A stretch of DNA of 18,066 nucleotides from DASXTS01 sp036505275 (GTDB lineage Bacteria; Actinomycetota; Actinomycetes; Mycobacteriales; Pseudonocardiaceae): the NCBI GenBank assembly GCA_036505275.1, contig DASXTS010000461.1:1-18066 (forward strand). Direction: 5' to 3'. The notes beneath the pieces were generated by a model. The model made no database searches. It was not told where the DNA came from and saw nothing but the letters and a program-made list of their open reading frames with translations. Numbering within the stretch: the stretch's first letter is position 1; every line of letters begins with the position of its first letter. Positions 1 to 6,709 of this stretch are shown here, piece by piece. Position numbers and translations under genes: made by a program.

Positions 1-217
1 CGTCATCGCCGGTCGTTGCCATCTGCTTGAGCTCCTGGTAGGCGAATCGGTCGCTGGTCGGAAAACACCGCTCGAAGAAGGTCGCCCGGTCTATGTGGTC
101 GTCCTGGGGGCTGGTGAAGACGAAGTCCTCGCTAATCAGGCTCTCGGCGGTGGCACGGTCGCTCTCGACGTAGCTCGCGAAGTTCCGGCGAACCACATCC
201 TCGTTCGACTTGCTCAT
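1..217 (-). CDS. SnoaL-like / NTF2-family protein, 5' part (runs off left edge)
   Basis: This minus-strand reading frame opens with ATG at 217 and stays open to the window edge, giving 72 codons. It begins MSKSNEDVVRRNFASYVESD, followed by a segment containing SEDFVFTSPQDD and IDRATFFERCFP. This is the usual N-terminal pattern of SnoaL-like proteins: an amphipathic first helix, then a short D/E-rich strand-turn and the R-x-x-F-F-x-R-C-F-P helix. SnoaL-like proteins are small cone-shaped alpha+beta folds used as polyketide cyclases, hydrolases or proteins of unknown role, so the substrate cannot be inferred. A GAGAGG ribosome binding site sits 5 bases before the ATG, which supports the start. 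The C-terminal part is outside the window. Confidence 0.8.
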   Translation of the reverse strand, partial: MSKSNEDVVRRNFASYVESDRATAESLISEDFVFTSPQDDHIDRATFFERCFPTSDRFAYQELKQMATTGDD

Positions 218-882
218 TGCTGCCTCTCGATGGGGCCACGGCGTTGGATCGAGTGTCTCGCGTTCACGCGCTGCGCGGGGTCGTCGGGGTGGTCGGCGAC
301 GCCCTCGCCCAACACTGCCTCGCTGACCGCCGTGTCTGGCAACGAGCTGATCGCCCGGAATGCTAGGGAGCATCGATGTGACCTCGGCGGTGTGCCCTGC
401 GCCTGCCACCGGCGGCCGGTGGCGGCGGGAGATTGTGCGGCGCGGTCACCCGCGGCGGCCTGGTCGGACGCCCCGAACGCGTGCCGGGCATGGCTGAGCA
501 GCGCCCGTGTCGCTGGATTGTGTGCCGTCTTCAGATCAGGGCGAGCAGGGCCGGCGCGGCAATGTCGTCAATGGTGCGGGCGGTGAGCCGGTCACGGTAG
601 CGCTCTCCGAGCACCGATCAAGCGCGGACGAACGAGCGCGAGGCTGGCGTCGGTCGGCCGCGTCGCCGGTCAAGTGGTCGTCGGGCGGGCCGGGCCCGGG
701 TCCGGGGCGGAAATTCAGGATGCTGATCGTGCACCACCTAGTTTGACCACACCGTGAGTCGCTGTTGTGCTGGTCGACGGCTGGGCGCTCGCCACGTCGA
801 AGGTGAGGGCGCTTGCGACGTCGATTGCAGATGTCTCCCAGCGGAAGTCAACGCTTCCGGGGAACTCCGGACCCCGCCTCGA
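218..882. other. gene-poor stretch with possible degraded coding remnants
   Basis: No complete gene is supportable in these 665 bases. The long frames present have implausible composition (Cys-, Arg- and Ser-rich) and no family motifs. On the minus strand a 29-codon stretch ending in a stop at 531 reads plausibly as a protein C-terminus (GERYRDRLTARTIDD followed by an Ala/Leu-rich end). It is closed upstream by a stop at 618-620, so at best it is a broken gene tail of unrecognised family. A perfect 8-bp hairpin (405-412 with 416-423) and an 18-bp imperfect direct repeat (783-800 and 807-824) are the only other structures seen. Confidence 0.4.
783..824. repeat. imperfect 18-bp direct repeat
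   Basis: GGGCGCTCGCCACGTCGA at 783-800 recurs as GGGCGCTTGCGACGTCGA at 807-824, 16 of 18 bases identical, with a 24-base period. In one minus-strand frame both copies read DVASA, so it may be the residue of an internally repeated coding stretch. No function is evident. Confidence 0.4.
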
Positions 883-1335
883 TCACACGGCTGCGCCGGG
901 GCCTGGCAGCAGGTCGACGTGGCCTGCGTGCATCGGCTCGCCGCAGTGGGCGCAGCGCAGGTCGCCACTGCTGATCTCACCGCACGCGTGATGGCGGTAG
1001 AGCACTGGCGGGCCGGCCTCGCCCGCGAGCCACTTGTCCCCCCAGCCGACCATGACCATGAGCAGGTCGACCAGCTCGGCGCCCTTCTCCGTCAGGACGT
1101 ACTCGTGCCGCGGTCGCCGGTCGTAGGGCCGGCGCTCGAGCACTCCGTGCTCGACGAGGTGGTTCAGCCGCTCGGTCAGGACCTTGCGCGAGATGCCGAG
1201 GTCCGCCTGGATCTGCTCGAACCGGGTGAACCCGGCCCACACGTCACGCAGGACCAGCGGCGACCAGGGCTCCCCGATGACGTCGAGCGTGCGCGCGATC
1301 GAGCACGCCATCTCGCCGAAGTTCGTGCGCTGCAT
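883..1335 (-). CDS. HxlR-family winged-helix transcriptional regulator
   Basis: This 150-residue protein has the HxlR signature. An early cysteine (MACSIARTLDVIGEPWSPLV) leads into a winged helix with the recognition segment GISRKVLTERLNHLVEHGVL, then the wing (RRPYDRRPRHEYVLTEKG). The C-terminal tail carries C-x(9)-C-x2-C (CGEISSGDLRCAHCG), a possible small zinc knuckle that many HxlR proteins share. HxlR regulators bind DNA as dimers and often sense reactive electrophiles through the N-terminal cysteine. It is transcribed divergently from the reductase at 1427, and the palindrome at 1345-1383 lies just before its start. A TAGACT hexamer ends 6 bases before the ATG, so the mRNA may be leaderless, which fits the absence of a Shine-Dalgarno sequence. 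Confidence 0.93.
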   Translation of the reverse strand: MQRTNFGEMACSIARTLDVIGEPWSPLVLRDVWAGFTRFEQIQADLGISRKVLTERLNHLVEHGVLERRPYDRRPRHEYVLTEKGAELVDLLMVMVGWGDKWLAGEAGPPVLYRHHACGEISSGDLRCAHCGEPMHAGHVDLLPGPGAAV

Positions 1336-1344
1336 GGAATCAGT

Positions 1345-1383
1345 CTAGCAATTTGGGTTCCCTCAGGGAACGCCGAATGCTAG
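1345..1383. promoter_or_regulatory. nested 39-bp palindrome, likely HxlR operator
   Basis: Two dyads share one centre at 1364. The inner is GTTCCCTCAGGGAAC (1357-1371), a perfect 7-bp inverted repeat around one base. The outer is CTAGCA (1345-1350) and TGCTAG (1378-1383), perfect 6-bp arms set 6 bases outside the inner one. The outer arms contain the putative -10 boxes of both genes: TAGACT for the HxlR gene (minus strand, 1341-1346) and TAGTGT for the reductase (1381-1386). A dimer bound here would block both promoters. The HxlR protein is the obvious candidate ligand by adjacency. Confidence 0.75.
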
Positions 1384-1426
1384 TGTCATGGCGTCTCTTG
1401 AAGGAACTTCGGGAAGGATCACGGAG

Positions 1427-2020
1427 ATGAGCAAGGTCTTCAGCGCCCACGCAGTGTCGGTCGACGGTTACATCACCGGTCGCGATCCCGGCGCCGGGCG
1501 CGGACTCGGCGACGGGACGATGCTCTTCGACTGGTACGCCGACGGCGACACGCCCAGCCAGGTGTTCGACGGGTTCAGGCTGAGCGAGCCCAGCGCCCGG
1601 GTCTTCGATGCCCTCGCCGGACGCGTGGGTGCGGTGGTGGCGGGGCGCAACACCTATGAAGACTCCGACCATTGGGGAGGTGACGGCCCCCACCCGACGG
1701 CCCGACTGTTCGTCCTCAGCCATCGGCCGGCACCGGAGATGACCGACCGGCAGACGCTGGTCACCACCGGCATCGAGGGCGCGGTCGCGGCGGCTCGCGA
1801 GGCCGCTGGCGACAGTGACGTCGGTCTCATGGGCGGCGGCGTCGTGACCGAGGCGTTGAAGGCGGGGCTCGTCGACGAGGTGATCCTCCATCAGGTGCCG
1901 GTCCTGCTCGGCGGCGGCCGACCCTTCTTCCAGGCGCTGCCCGAGCACGTGCGCCTCCGCCTCGTCGAGGCCGTCCCGGCGCCAGGTGTCACCCATCTCC
2001 ACTACGAGGTCGAGCGGTGA
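1427..2020 (+). CDS. RibD C-terminal / dihydrofolate-reductase-like oxidoreductase
   Basis: From ATG 1427 the product is 197 residues and starts MSKVFSAHAVSVDGYITGRD, the standard first strand and loop of this family. Further on come VAGRNTYED (substrate/cofactor loop), LMGGGVVTEALKAGLVDEV and a PVLLGGGRPFF strand-turn, all typical of stand-alone RibD_C/DHFR-like NADPH-dependent reductases. These proteins often have no known substrate. The start at 1427 is preferred over the in-frame ATG at 1388 because family homology begins there, a GGGAAGG lies at 1411-1417, and the putative -10 box TAGTGT (1381-1386) would place transcription start beyond 1388. It is divergent from the HxlR regulator, a common pairing. 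Its TGA overlaps the GTG of the broken epimerase. Confidence 0.9.
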   Translation: MSKVFSAHAVSVDGYITGRDPGAGRGLGDGTMLFDWYADGDTPSQVFDGFRLSEPSARVFDALAGRVGAVVAGRNTYEDSDHWGGDGPHPTARLFVLSHRPAPEMTDRQTLVTTGIEGAVAAAREAAGDSDVGLMGGGVVTEALKAGLVDEVILHQVPVLLGGGRPFFQALPEHVRLRLVEAVPAPGVTHLHYEVER

Positions 2021-2515
2021 TCCTCGTCACCGGCGGCCTCGCGATGATCGGCGTCCATACCGCCCAGGCACTGCTCGGCCTGGGCGAGGAGGTCCTCGTC
2101 ACCCGACACCGCAGCGCAGACGTCCCTTCCTTCCTCGCCGACCGAGTCACCGTGGAGCATGTCGGCGTCACCGAACGTGACGTATTCCTCGCCCTCGGTG
2201 GGCGCCACGACATCACCGGCATCGTGCATCTCGCGGCCGCCGGACTGTCGGTCGACTGTCGGTCGCCGACCCGGTCGAGTTCCTGCGCATCAACGCGGCC
2301 GGCCTGCTGAACGCCCTCGAGCCGCCCGCAGCTGGAGGGTGCGCCGCTTCGCCGTGGCCAGCGGCATCGGCGTCTACCACGGCCGGCCGGAGACCCGTTG
2401 GCACGAGCAGCTCGCGCTCCCGGCGACGACGTACGACAACCTCATCCCGGCCTTCAAGAAGGCCGCCGAGACCCTCACTACCCAGGCACTAGCCGGCAGC
2501 GGCGTGGCGCCGGTC
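2017..2515 (+). pseudogene. NAD-dependent epimerase/dehydratase, frameshifted and 3'-truncated
   Basis: The GTG at 2017 overlaps the preceding TGA (GTGA), the mark of a translationally coupled operon gene. The first frame reads MILVTGGLAMIGVHTAQALL, a Rossmann nucleotide-binding start with Ala in place of the middle Gly, then IVHLAAAGLSV. Coding then breaks. Removing one copy of the 11-bp tandem duplication at 2244-2265 restores ADPVEFLRINAAGLLNALE. A second break near 2322 looks like one lost base; adding it gives AARSWRVRRFAVASGIGVYH, followed by ETRWHEQLALP and AFKKAAETLTTQALAGSGVA. Homology ends near 2515 at VAPVVR, where the normal R-I-G-x-x-x-G-P stretch should follow. About half of a typical 300-residue SDR-extended protein remains. 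Not functional. Confidence 0.85.
2244..2265 (+). repeat. exact 11-bp tandem duplication disrupting the epimerase
   Basis: ACTGTCGGTCG occurs at 2244-2254 and again immediately at 2255-2265. Deleting one unit restores the epimerase reading frame, so this is a replication-slippage mutation of 11 bases. Confidence 0.9.
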
Positions 2516-2517
2516 GT

Positions 2518-2735
2518 CCGCCATCGCAATCGCGGCCAATACGGCGATGGCCGTCTGCGACCCGCTCGCCGCGAGATGTTCCAGGAAGGCGAGCAATCCG
2601 ATGGCAACGCTGGCGCACGGCGTTGCAAGGGTCATCGACACCAGCGCCGGCTGCGGGGGTTTGATCTGAAACGCGCTTTGATTGAGCACGAGCCTGACCC
2701 CACCCACTGCCACGACGGCGTACACCGGCCCGCGC
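2518..2735 (-). pseudogene. DMT (EamA-like) transporter C-terminal fragment
   Basis: The minus strand reads GPVYAVVAVGGVRLVLNQSA, then FQIKPPQPALVSM, an ATPCASVAIGLLAFLEHL segment and an AIAVLAAIAMA helix. LNQSAF, the following P-x-x-x-L hydrophobic helix and the L-x-F-x-E-x-L motif are characteristic of the last membrane helices of a group of actinobacterial drug/metabolite (DMT) transporters. Upstream helices are absent, no start codon is associated with the homologous part, and the end runs straight into the broken epimerase at about 2515-2520. It is a relic of roughly 72 codons, joined in opposite orientation to its neighbour by a rearrangement. The family call is good; a specific substrate cannot be given. 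Confidence 0.7.
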
Positions 2736-2783
2736 CCTCGAAGTGCGGTTCGCCGTGGTCGCCTGACTGGCCACACTGGAGGC

Positions 2784-3917
2784 GTGACGACGAAGGTGGA
2801 CGTCATCGAGGAAGTCGCCGGGATCGTGCTGTCCAAACGCCTGGTGCCGCTGCTGGACCGGGCGCGCATCTATGCCTGCGGGATCACCCCGTACGACGTC
2901 ACCCATCTCGGGCACGCGGCCACCTTCGTCTGGGTGGACGTGCTGTGCCGGGTGCTGCGGCTGCACGGCGTGGAGCCGGAGCTGTGCCGCAACGTCACGG
3001 ATGTTGACGACGTCCTCGACGCCGCCGCGCGGCGTGCCGGCGAGCGCTCCGACACCTTCGCCGCGGTGCAGCAGTTCGAGTACGAGCGGGACATGGATGC
3101 GCTGCGGGTACGGGTACCCGAGCACGAGCCGCGCGCGCACAGTTACGTGCGCCAGGTGGTCCGCTTGGCCCAGGCACTCATCCAGGCGCGAGTGGCCTAC
3201 CAGCGCGGGGGCACCGTCTACTTCCGCGGGCACGACATGGCCCGTCGCGCCAACTTGCCGCACGACCAGGCGGTGCGACTGGCGGCCGAGTTCGGCGGCT
3301 GGACCGACGATCCGGCCAAGGACGACTCGCTGGACGTCGCGGTGTGGCAAGCCAGCGGGCCCGGCGAGACCGCGTGGGACTCTCCCTGGGGCCAAGGCCG
3401 GCCAGGCTGGCACGCCGAATGCGTCGCCATGGCACTGTCCACCTTCGGCGTGGGGGTCGACGTGCACACCGGCGGCGCGGACCTCGCGTTCCCGCACCAC
3501 GCCTACCACGCCGCGATGGCCGAAGCGCTGACCGGCGTGGTTCCCTACGCGCGGGCGTGGCTACACGTCGGCACCGTGCACGCGAGCGGGGCGAAGATGG
3601 CCAAGTCCGCGGGCAACCTCGTGCTCGTGCGCGACCTGCTCAACCGCTACCCCACCGCCGCAGTCCGGCTGATGATCCTCGACCGCCCATGGGCGGCAAG
3701 CTGGGAGTACCAACCGGGGCAGCTGGAGCGCGCGGCGGCCCGCGTCGAGGAGCTCTATCGGGCGGCCGGGCGTGTCGGATCAGGTGATACATCTGCGCCG
3801 GCACAGGTGCGGGCCCTCCTGCAGACGGACCTCGACGTGCCAGCCGCGGTCGCGGTCGCGGTCGAGACCGGCGGCCCATGCGCCCGCATGCTGATCACCA
3901 CATTGGGTCTGGACTGA
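2784..3917 (+). CDS. stand-alone MshC/CysRS-like cysteine-activating enzyme
   Basis: This 377-residue protein has the class I aminoacyl-tRNA-synthetase catalytic core of the CysRS/MshC branch. It shows YACGITPYDVTHLGHAATF (residues 30-48, HIGH as HLGH, first zinc Cys 32), RNVTDVDD, GRPGWHAEC (second zinc Cys 213), GGADLAFPHH (zinc His) and KMAKSAGN (KMSKS as KMAKS, 271-278). The CGITPYD wording favours MshC (mycothiol ligase) over CysRS. However, the residues after FPHH are A-Y-H, where CysRS has E-N-E and MshC usually E-x-x, and the C-terminus is short with no anticodon-binding domain. It should activate cysteine or a related thiol acid; the acceptor is unknown. The start is uncertain: GGAGG at 2778-2782 is too close to GTG 2784, and GTG 2796 is the alternative. 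Neighbours on both sides are gene fragments. Confidence 0.85.
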   Translation: MTTKVDVIEEVAGIVLSKRLVPLLDRARIYACGITPYDVTHLGHAATFVWVDVLCRVLRLHGVEPELCRNVTDVDDVLDAAARRAGERSDTFAAVQQFEYERDMDALRVRVPEHEPRAHSYVRQVVRLAQALIQARVAYQRGGTVYFRGHDMARRANLPHDQAVRLAAEFGGWTDDPAKDDSLDVAVWQASGPGETAWDSPWGQGRPGWHAECVAMALSTFGVGVDVHTGGADLAFPHHAYHAAMAEALTGVVPYARAWLHVGTVHASGAKMAKSAGNLVLVRDLLNRYPTAAVRLMILDRPWAASWEYQPGQLERAAARVEELYRAAGRVGSGDTSAPAQVRALLQTDLDVPAAVAVAVETGGPCARMLITTLGLD

Positions 3918-4426
3918 CAGAACTTGATTTGAGGCCTCAGGGAGCCGACGTCACCGAGCGCGAGCAGCCCAGCGTCACCGCGGGCAACGCCTCCCAGCTC
4001 TCCGACGGCGCCTCCGCGGCCGTCCTTATGGAGCGCGGCGAGGCCGACCGGCGCGGTCTGACTCCGCTGGGAAGCTACCGGGGAATCGCGGTCGCAGGCT
4101 GCGAACCCGACGAGATGGGCATCGGACCGGTCTTCGCCGTCCCCATTCTGCTGCGCCGGCACCGCCTCACCGTCGACGACATCGACCTCTGGGAGCTCAA
4201 CGAAGCGTTCGCATCCCAGGCCCTGTACTGCCGCGACCGACTCGGCATCGACCCGGACCGACTCAACGTCAGCGGCGGTGCTATCGCTATCGGGCACCCC
4301 TACGGCATGAGCGACGCCCGGCTCGTCGGCCACGCCCTGATCGAAGGACGGCACGCCCGCTACGCCGTGGTCACCATGTGCATCGGCGGCGGCATGGGCG
4401 CCGCCGGACTCTTCGAGATCACCTGA
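3918..4426 (+). pseudogene. acetyl-CoA acetyltransferase (thiolase), C-terminal half only
   Basis: The frame reads PSVTAGNASQLSDGASAAVLM, then DLWELNEAFASQ, NVSGGAIAIGHPYGMSDARL and VTMCIGGGMGAAGLFEI. These are the conserved C-terminal elements of thiolase, including the catalytic GHP histidine and the acid/base cysteine of CIGGG. The N-terminal half with the nucleophilic acylating cysteine is missing. Homology fades just before the T-A-G-N-A-S motif, immediately after the stop of the preceding gene. About 170 of the usual 390 residues remain, so it cannot be an active thiolase. The retained sequence is well conserved, pointing to a recent truncation. No ribosome binding site or convincing start is present. 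Confidence 0.87.
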
Positions 4427-4537
4427 GCCTGCGGGCCCCCAGGATGTTGCCCTTGCACCGCGTAGCCGTCGCCGGCCACCCAGTCCGTCGGTGGAGGTGG
4501 CGCCCCGGCCTCTGTGTTTCCCGCGGGTGTCTGGGGG

Positions 4538-5128
4538 TCAAGTGATGGCGTGCGAGAGCAGGTCGACGCAGCGTGGTATCCAGTCGGCGCCGACGGTGCC
4601 GTGGCGGAGCAGTTCGCCGAGGTAGGACCCGAGCATCAGGGAGACCGCGGCGTCGGCGTCGAGATCGCCGCGCAGCCTGCCGGCGGCGATGTCGTCCTGG
4701 ATAAGCCCGGCCAGGGCCGTGGTGTAAGGGGTAAGGAGATCGCGGACCAGCGTCGTGAACGTGGGCTCCCGGTCATCCAATAGGGCAGCGACCCCGCCGC
4801 GGCCCAGGACCTCACCCAAGATGGCGTGTATCTGACCGAGCGCCCAGGTCAGCCGGTCCCGAATGTCCTCGACGGGCGGCTGGTCCGGTGGGGTCACCGC
4901 TGAGCCGATGGCGGCGCGGATCAGGTCGTCGCGGTCGCGGTAGCGGCGGTAGATCGTGGTCTTGGCCACCCCTGACCGGGCTGCGACCGCCTCCACGGTG
5001 ACCGCGGTCGGCCCCCCTTGTCGCAGCAGCTCCAAGGCGGCGTCGATGAGCCGCGCGTCGACCTCACTCGAGCGGGGCCGGCCGATGCCGCGCCCTCGGG
5101 TCGTCTGCGGGGTTGTCCGTTGGGTCAC
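4538..5128 (-). CDS. TetR-family transcriptional regulator
   Basis: The 196-residue protein starts at GTG 5128. After an Arg/Thr-rich N-terminal arm (GRGIGRPRSSEVDARLIDAA) it has the TetR helix-turn-helix at about residues 27-70, with AARSGVAKTTIYRRYRDRDD as recognition helix and its flank. A helical effector-binding domain follows, resembling the TetR_C group with RLRGDLDADAAVSLMLGSYL. It is divergent from the CPBP protease gene and the palindrome at 5153-5170 sits between them, so autorepression plus control of the protease is the likely role. A TAGGAT hexamer 7 bases before the GTG could be the -10 box of a leaderless transcript. The effector is unknown. Confidence 0.93.
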   Translation of the reverse strand: MTQRTTPQTTRGRGIGRPRSSEVDARLIDAALELLRQGGPTAVTVEAVAARSGVAKTTIYRRYRDRDDLIRAAIGSAVTPPDQPPVEDIRDRLTWALGQIHAILGEVLGRGGVAALLDDREPTFTTLVRDLLTPYTTALAGLIQDDIAAGRLRGDLDADAAVSLMLGSYLGELLRHGTVGADWIPRCVDLLSHAIT

Positions 5129-5152
5129 ACCGCAGATCCTACCGAAATAAGA

Positions 5153-5170
5153 AACGCTACGGGTAGCGTT
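5153..5170. promoter_or_regulatory. TetR-type operator palindrome
   Basis: AACGCTAC-GG-GTAGCGTT is a perfect 8-bp inverted repeat with a 2-bp spacer, lying between the divergent TetR and CPBP genes (24 bases before the TetR start and 54 bases before the CPBP start). Size, symmetry and AT-flanked GC core resemble operators of TetR dimers in actinobacteria. The adjacent TetR product is the expected ligand. Confidence 0.8.
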
Positions 5171-5224
5171 GCAAAAGTCAGCGAGCCGTCTAGGCGAACA
5201 GCGATGACTGCAGATAGGAGTTTC

Positions 5225-6118
5225 ATGAACATGCGCAGGCGCAACACAGCAGAGCCGAGGACGTCAGGTCTGACCTTCCGCTCTCTCCGCGCCTTCTTCC
5301 TCGCCACCTTCGCCCTGTCCTGGGGTATGGGCGTGTTGTACGTCCTCTTCCAGGAGAAGGTGGAGGCGATCTTCGGTCCCATGGGCTACACCAACCCCGT
5401 CTTCATCTTCTTGGTGTACGCCCCCGGGATCATCGGCGTCCTGATGGTGTGGCGACACTACGGGCTGTCGGGCCTGCGCGGCTTCTTCCGTCGCTTCACG
5501 CTGTGGCGGATGTCGCTGTCGTGGTGGCTGCTGCTGGTGCTCGGCATGCCGGCGGTGTTCTACGCCGGAGCCGCGCTCAACGGCAACCTCACCGACCCGT
5601 TCCCCTTCTCACCGTGGTACGCCGTGCTGCCTGCCCTGCTGCCGATGTTCTTCATCGGCCCCATCGAGGAACTCGGCTGGCGGGGCGTCGCGCTGCCGCT
5701 GCTGCAGCGGCGGCTCCGGCCGCTGTGGGCCGGGCTGGTGCTCGGCATGGTGGTGGCGTTCTGGCATACGCCGGCGTTCCTGCTGAGCGGCACGAAGCAG
5801 TCCGCCTGGGCGTTCTGGCCGTTCTTCCTCGGTGTCGTGGCTATCAGCGTCATCCTCACACCGATGTTCAACGACGCGCGGGGAAGCCTGCTGGTGGCGG
5901 GCCTGTTCCACGCGCAGATGAACAACCCGGTCTGGCCGGACGCCCAGCCGTGGGACATGTGGCTCTTCGTTGCGGTTGCCGTCGTTGTGGCCGTCGTGAA
6001 CCGCAGAGCCCTGCTCGACCGTGGCGAGGCGCCGACCGCGATCGTGATGTCGGGCGACCAGCCCGACGACACCAGGAACGACTCCATGCCCACAGACCGG
6101 TCGCACGACACGGAGTAG
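5225..6118 (+). CDS. CPBP-family intramembrane metalloprotease (Abi/CAAX-like)
   Basis: From ATG 5225 the product is 297 residues with about eight hydrophobic segments. The three CPBP motifs are intact: EELGWRG (E148, E149, R153), FWHTPAF (H181) and LFHAQMN (H229, N233). Together these form the glutamyl intramembrane protease active site related to Rce1. Bacterial members are linked to bacteriocin immunity, protein maturation or stress, but targets are mostly unknown. AGGAG at 5216-5220 precedes ATG 5225 by 4 bases and ATG 5231 by 10, so the start could be either. The C-terminal tail is polar and Asp-rich (DQPDDTRNDS). Expression is probably controlled by the divergent TetR regulator through the palindrome at 5153-5170. 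Confidence 0.92.
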   Translation: MNMRRRNTAEPRTSGLTFRSLRAFFLATFALSWGMGVLYVLFQEKVEAIFGPMGYTNPVFIFLVYAPGIIGVLMVWRHYGLSGLRGFFRRFTLWRMSLSWWLLLVLGMPAVFYAGAALNGNLTDPFPFSPWYAVLPALLPMFFIGPIEELGWRGVALPLLQRRLRPLWAGLVLGMVVAFWHTPAFLLSGTKQSAWAFWPFFLGVVAISVILTPMFNDARGSLLVAGLFHAQMNNPVWPDAQPWDMWLFVAVAVVVAVVNRRALLDRGEAPTAIVMSGDQPDDTRNDSMPTDRSHDTE

Positions 6119-6209
6119 GCATCTCCAACAGGAGCAGGTCGGCCTGCAGCGAGGCTCGGGTGACCGCCGGTCCGGTGCGCTGGCCGGTGGCGGGCGGTTG
6201 GGCCGGCAT

Positions 6210-6595
6210 GCCTGACCGCCGAGGTCCGGTTTCCGCACCACGCGAGCTCCGGCGGGCAGGTGTTGCTTGCCTATTCGGATACCGGTCGGCTCGATCGCGT
6301 TCTGGACGCGCCGTTGCGGCGCTGGACGCAGCACACCGTCACCGCCGCCACCAAGCTGGTGCGGGTGTTGGCGCAGGTCCGCGAGAACGGGGTCGCGATC
6401 AGCCGGGAGCAGTACCAGGTGGGCAGAGCCGACGTGGCAGCTCCGATCTTCGCCGACAACGGCGTCGCTGTCGCCTCGCTGGAGATCGTCGTTTCCGCGG
6501 GTGAACCGCTGCGGCAGCACGTGCTCGCGGTTCGCGCCGCGGCCGCCGAAGTGTCCTCCGCGCTCCGCGCTACCATGCCAAGGCGGCGGAGCTGA
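6210..6595 (+). pseudogene. IclR-family regulator, effector-binding domain remnant (HTH lost)
   Basis: The frame reads AEVRFPHHASSGGQVLLAYS, then RRWTQHTVTAATKLVRVLAQ, VRENGVAISREQYQVGRADV, AAPIFADNGVAVASLEIVVS and a final helix ending at the TGA of 6593-6595. This is the second half of an IclR effector domain: the strand that binds the ligand (G-x-A-x-S-x-x-E-x-x-x-G), the APIF segment and the closing helix. The winged helix and the first part of the effector domain (about 130 residues) are absent, and homology fades near 6210. The fragment lies 114 bases upstream of larE in the same direction, so it may once have been the pathway's regulator. Confidence 0.82.
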
Positions 6596-6709
6596 CCGTC
6601 AACGATGTTCGGTCTTGCGATCCGGTGAGTGGGTGCGGGGGCTGATACCGAATCCACGGGTCGCGATCGTGGAGACCGGCGGGCGACGCGGCACCGATCG
6701 GAGGAGTCG

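Noticed and set aside
405..423. perfect 8-bp hairpin GCCACCGG/CCGGTGGC
   Set aside because: No T-tract follows and no gene ends nearby on either strand, so calling it a terminator is not supported; such dyads are frequent at this GC content.
95..586. 163-codon plus-strand open frame
   Set aside because: It overlaps the SnoaL-like gene on the other strand and has Cys/Ala/Arg-rich sequence without recognisable motifs.
2478..3509. 343-codon minus-strand open frame
   Set aside because: It is antisense to the MshC-like gene; composition is that of a shadow frame and the DMT fragment here lies in a different frame.
2784..3917. reading the gene as housekeeping cysteinyl-tRNA synthetase
   Set aside because: At 377 residues it lacks an anticodon-binding domain, and CGITPYD wording is MshC-like; a cysS assignment is not supportable.
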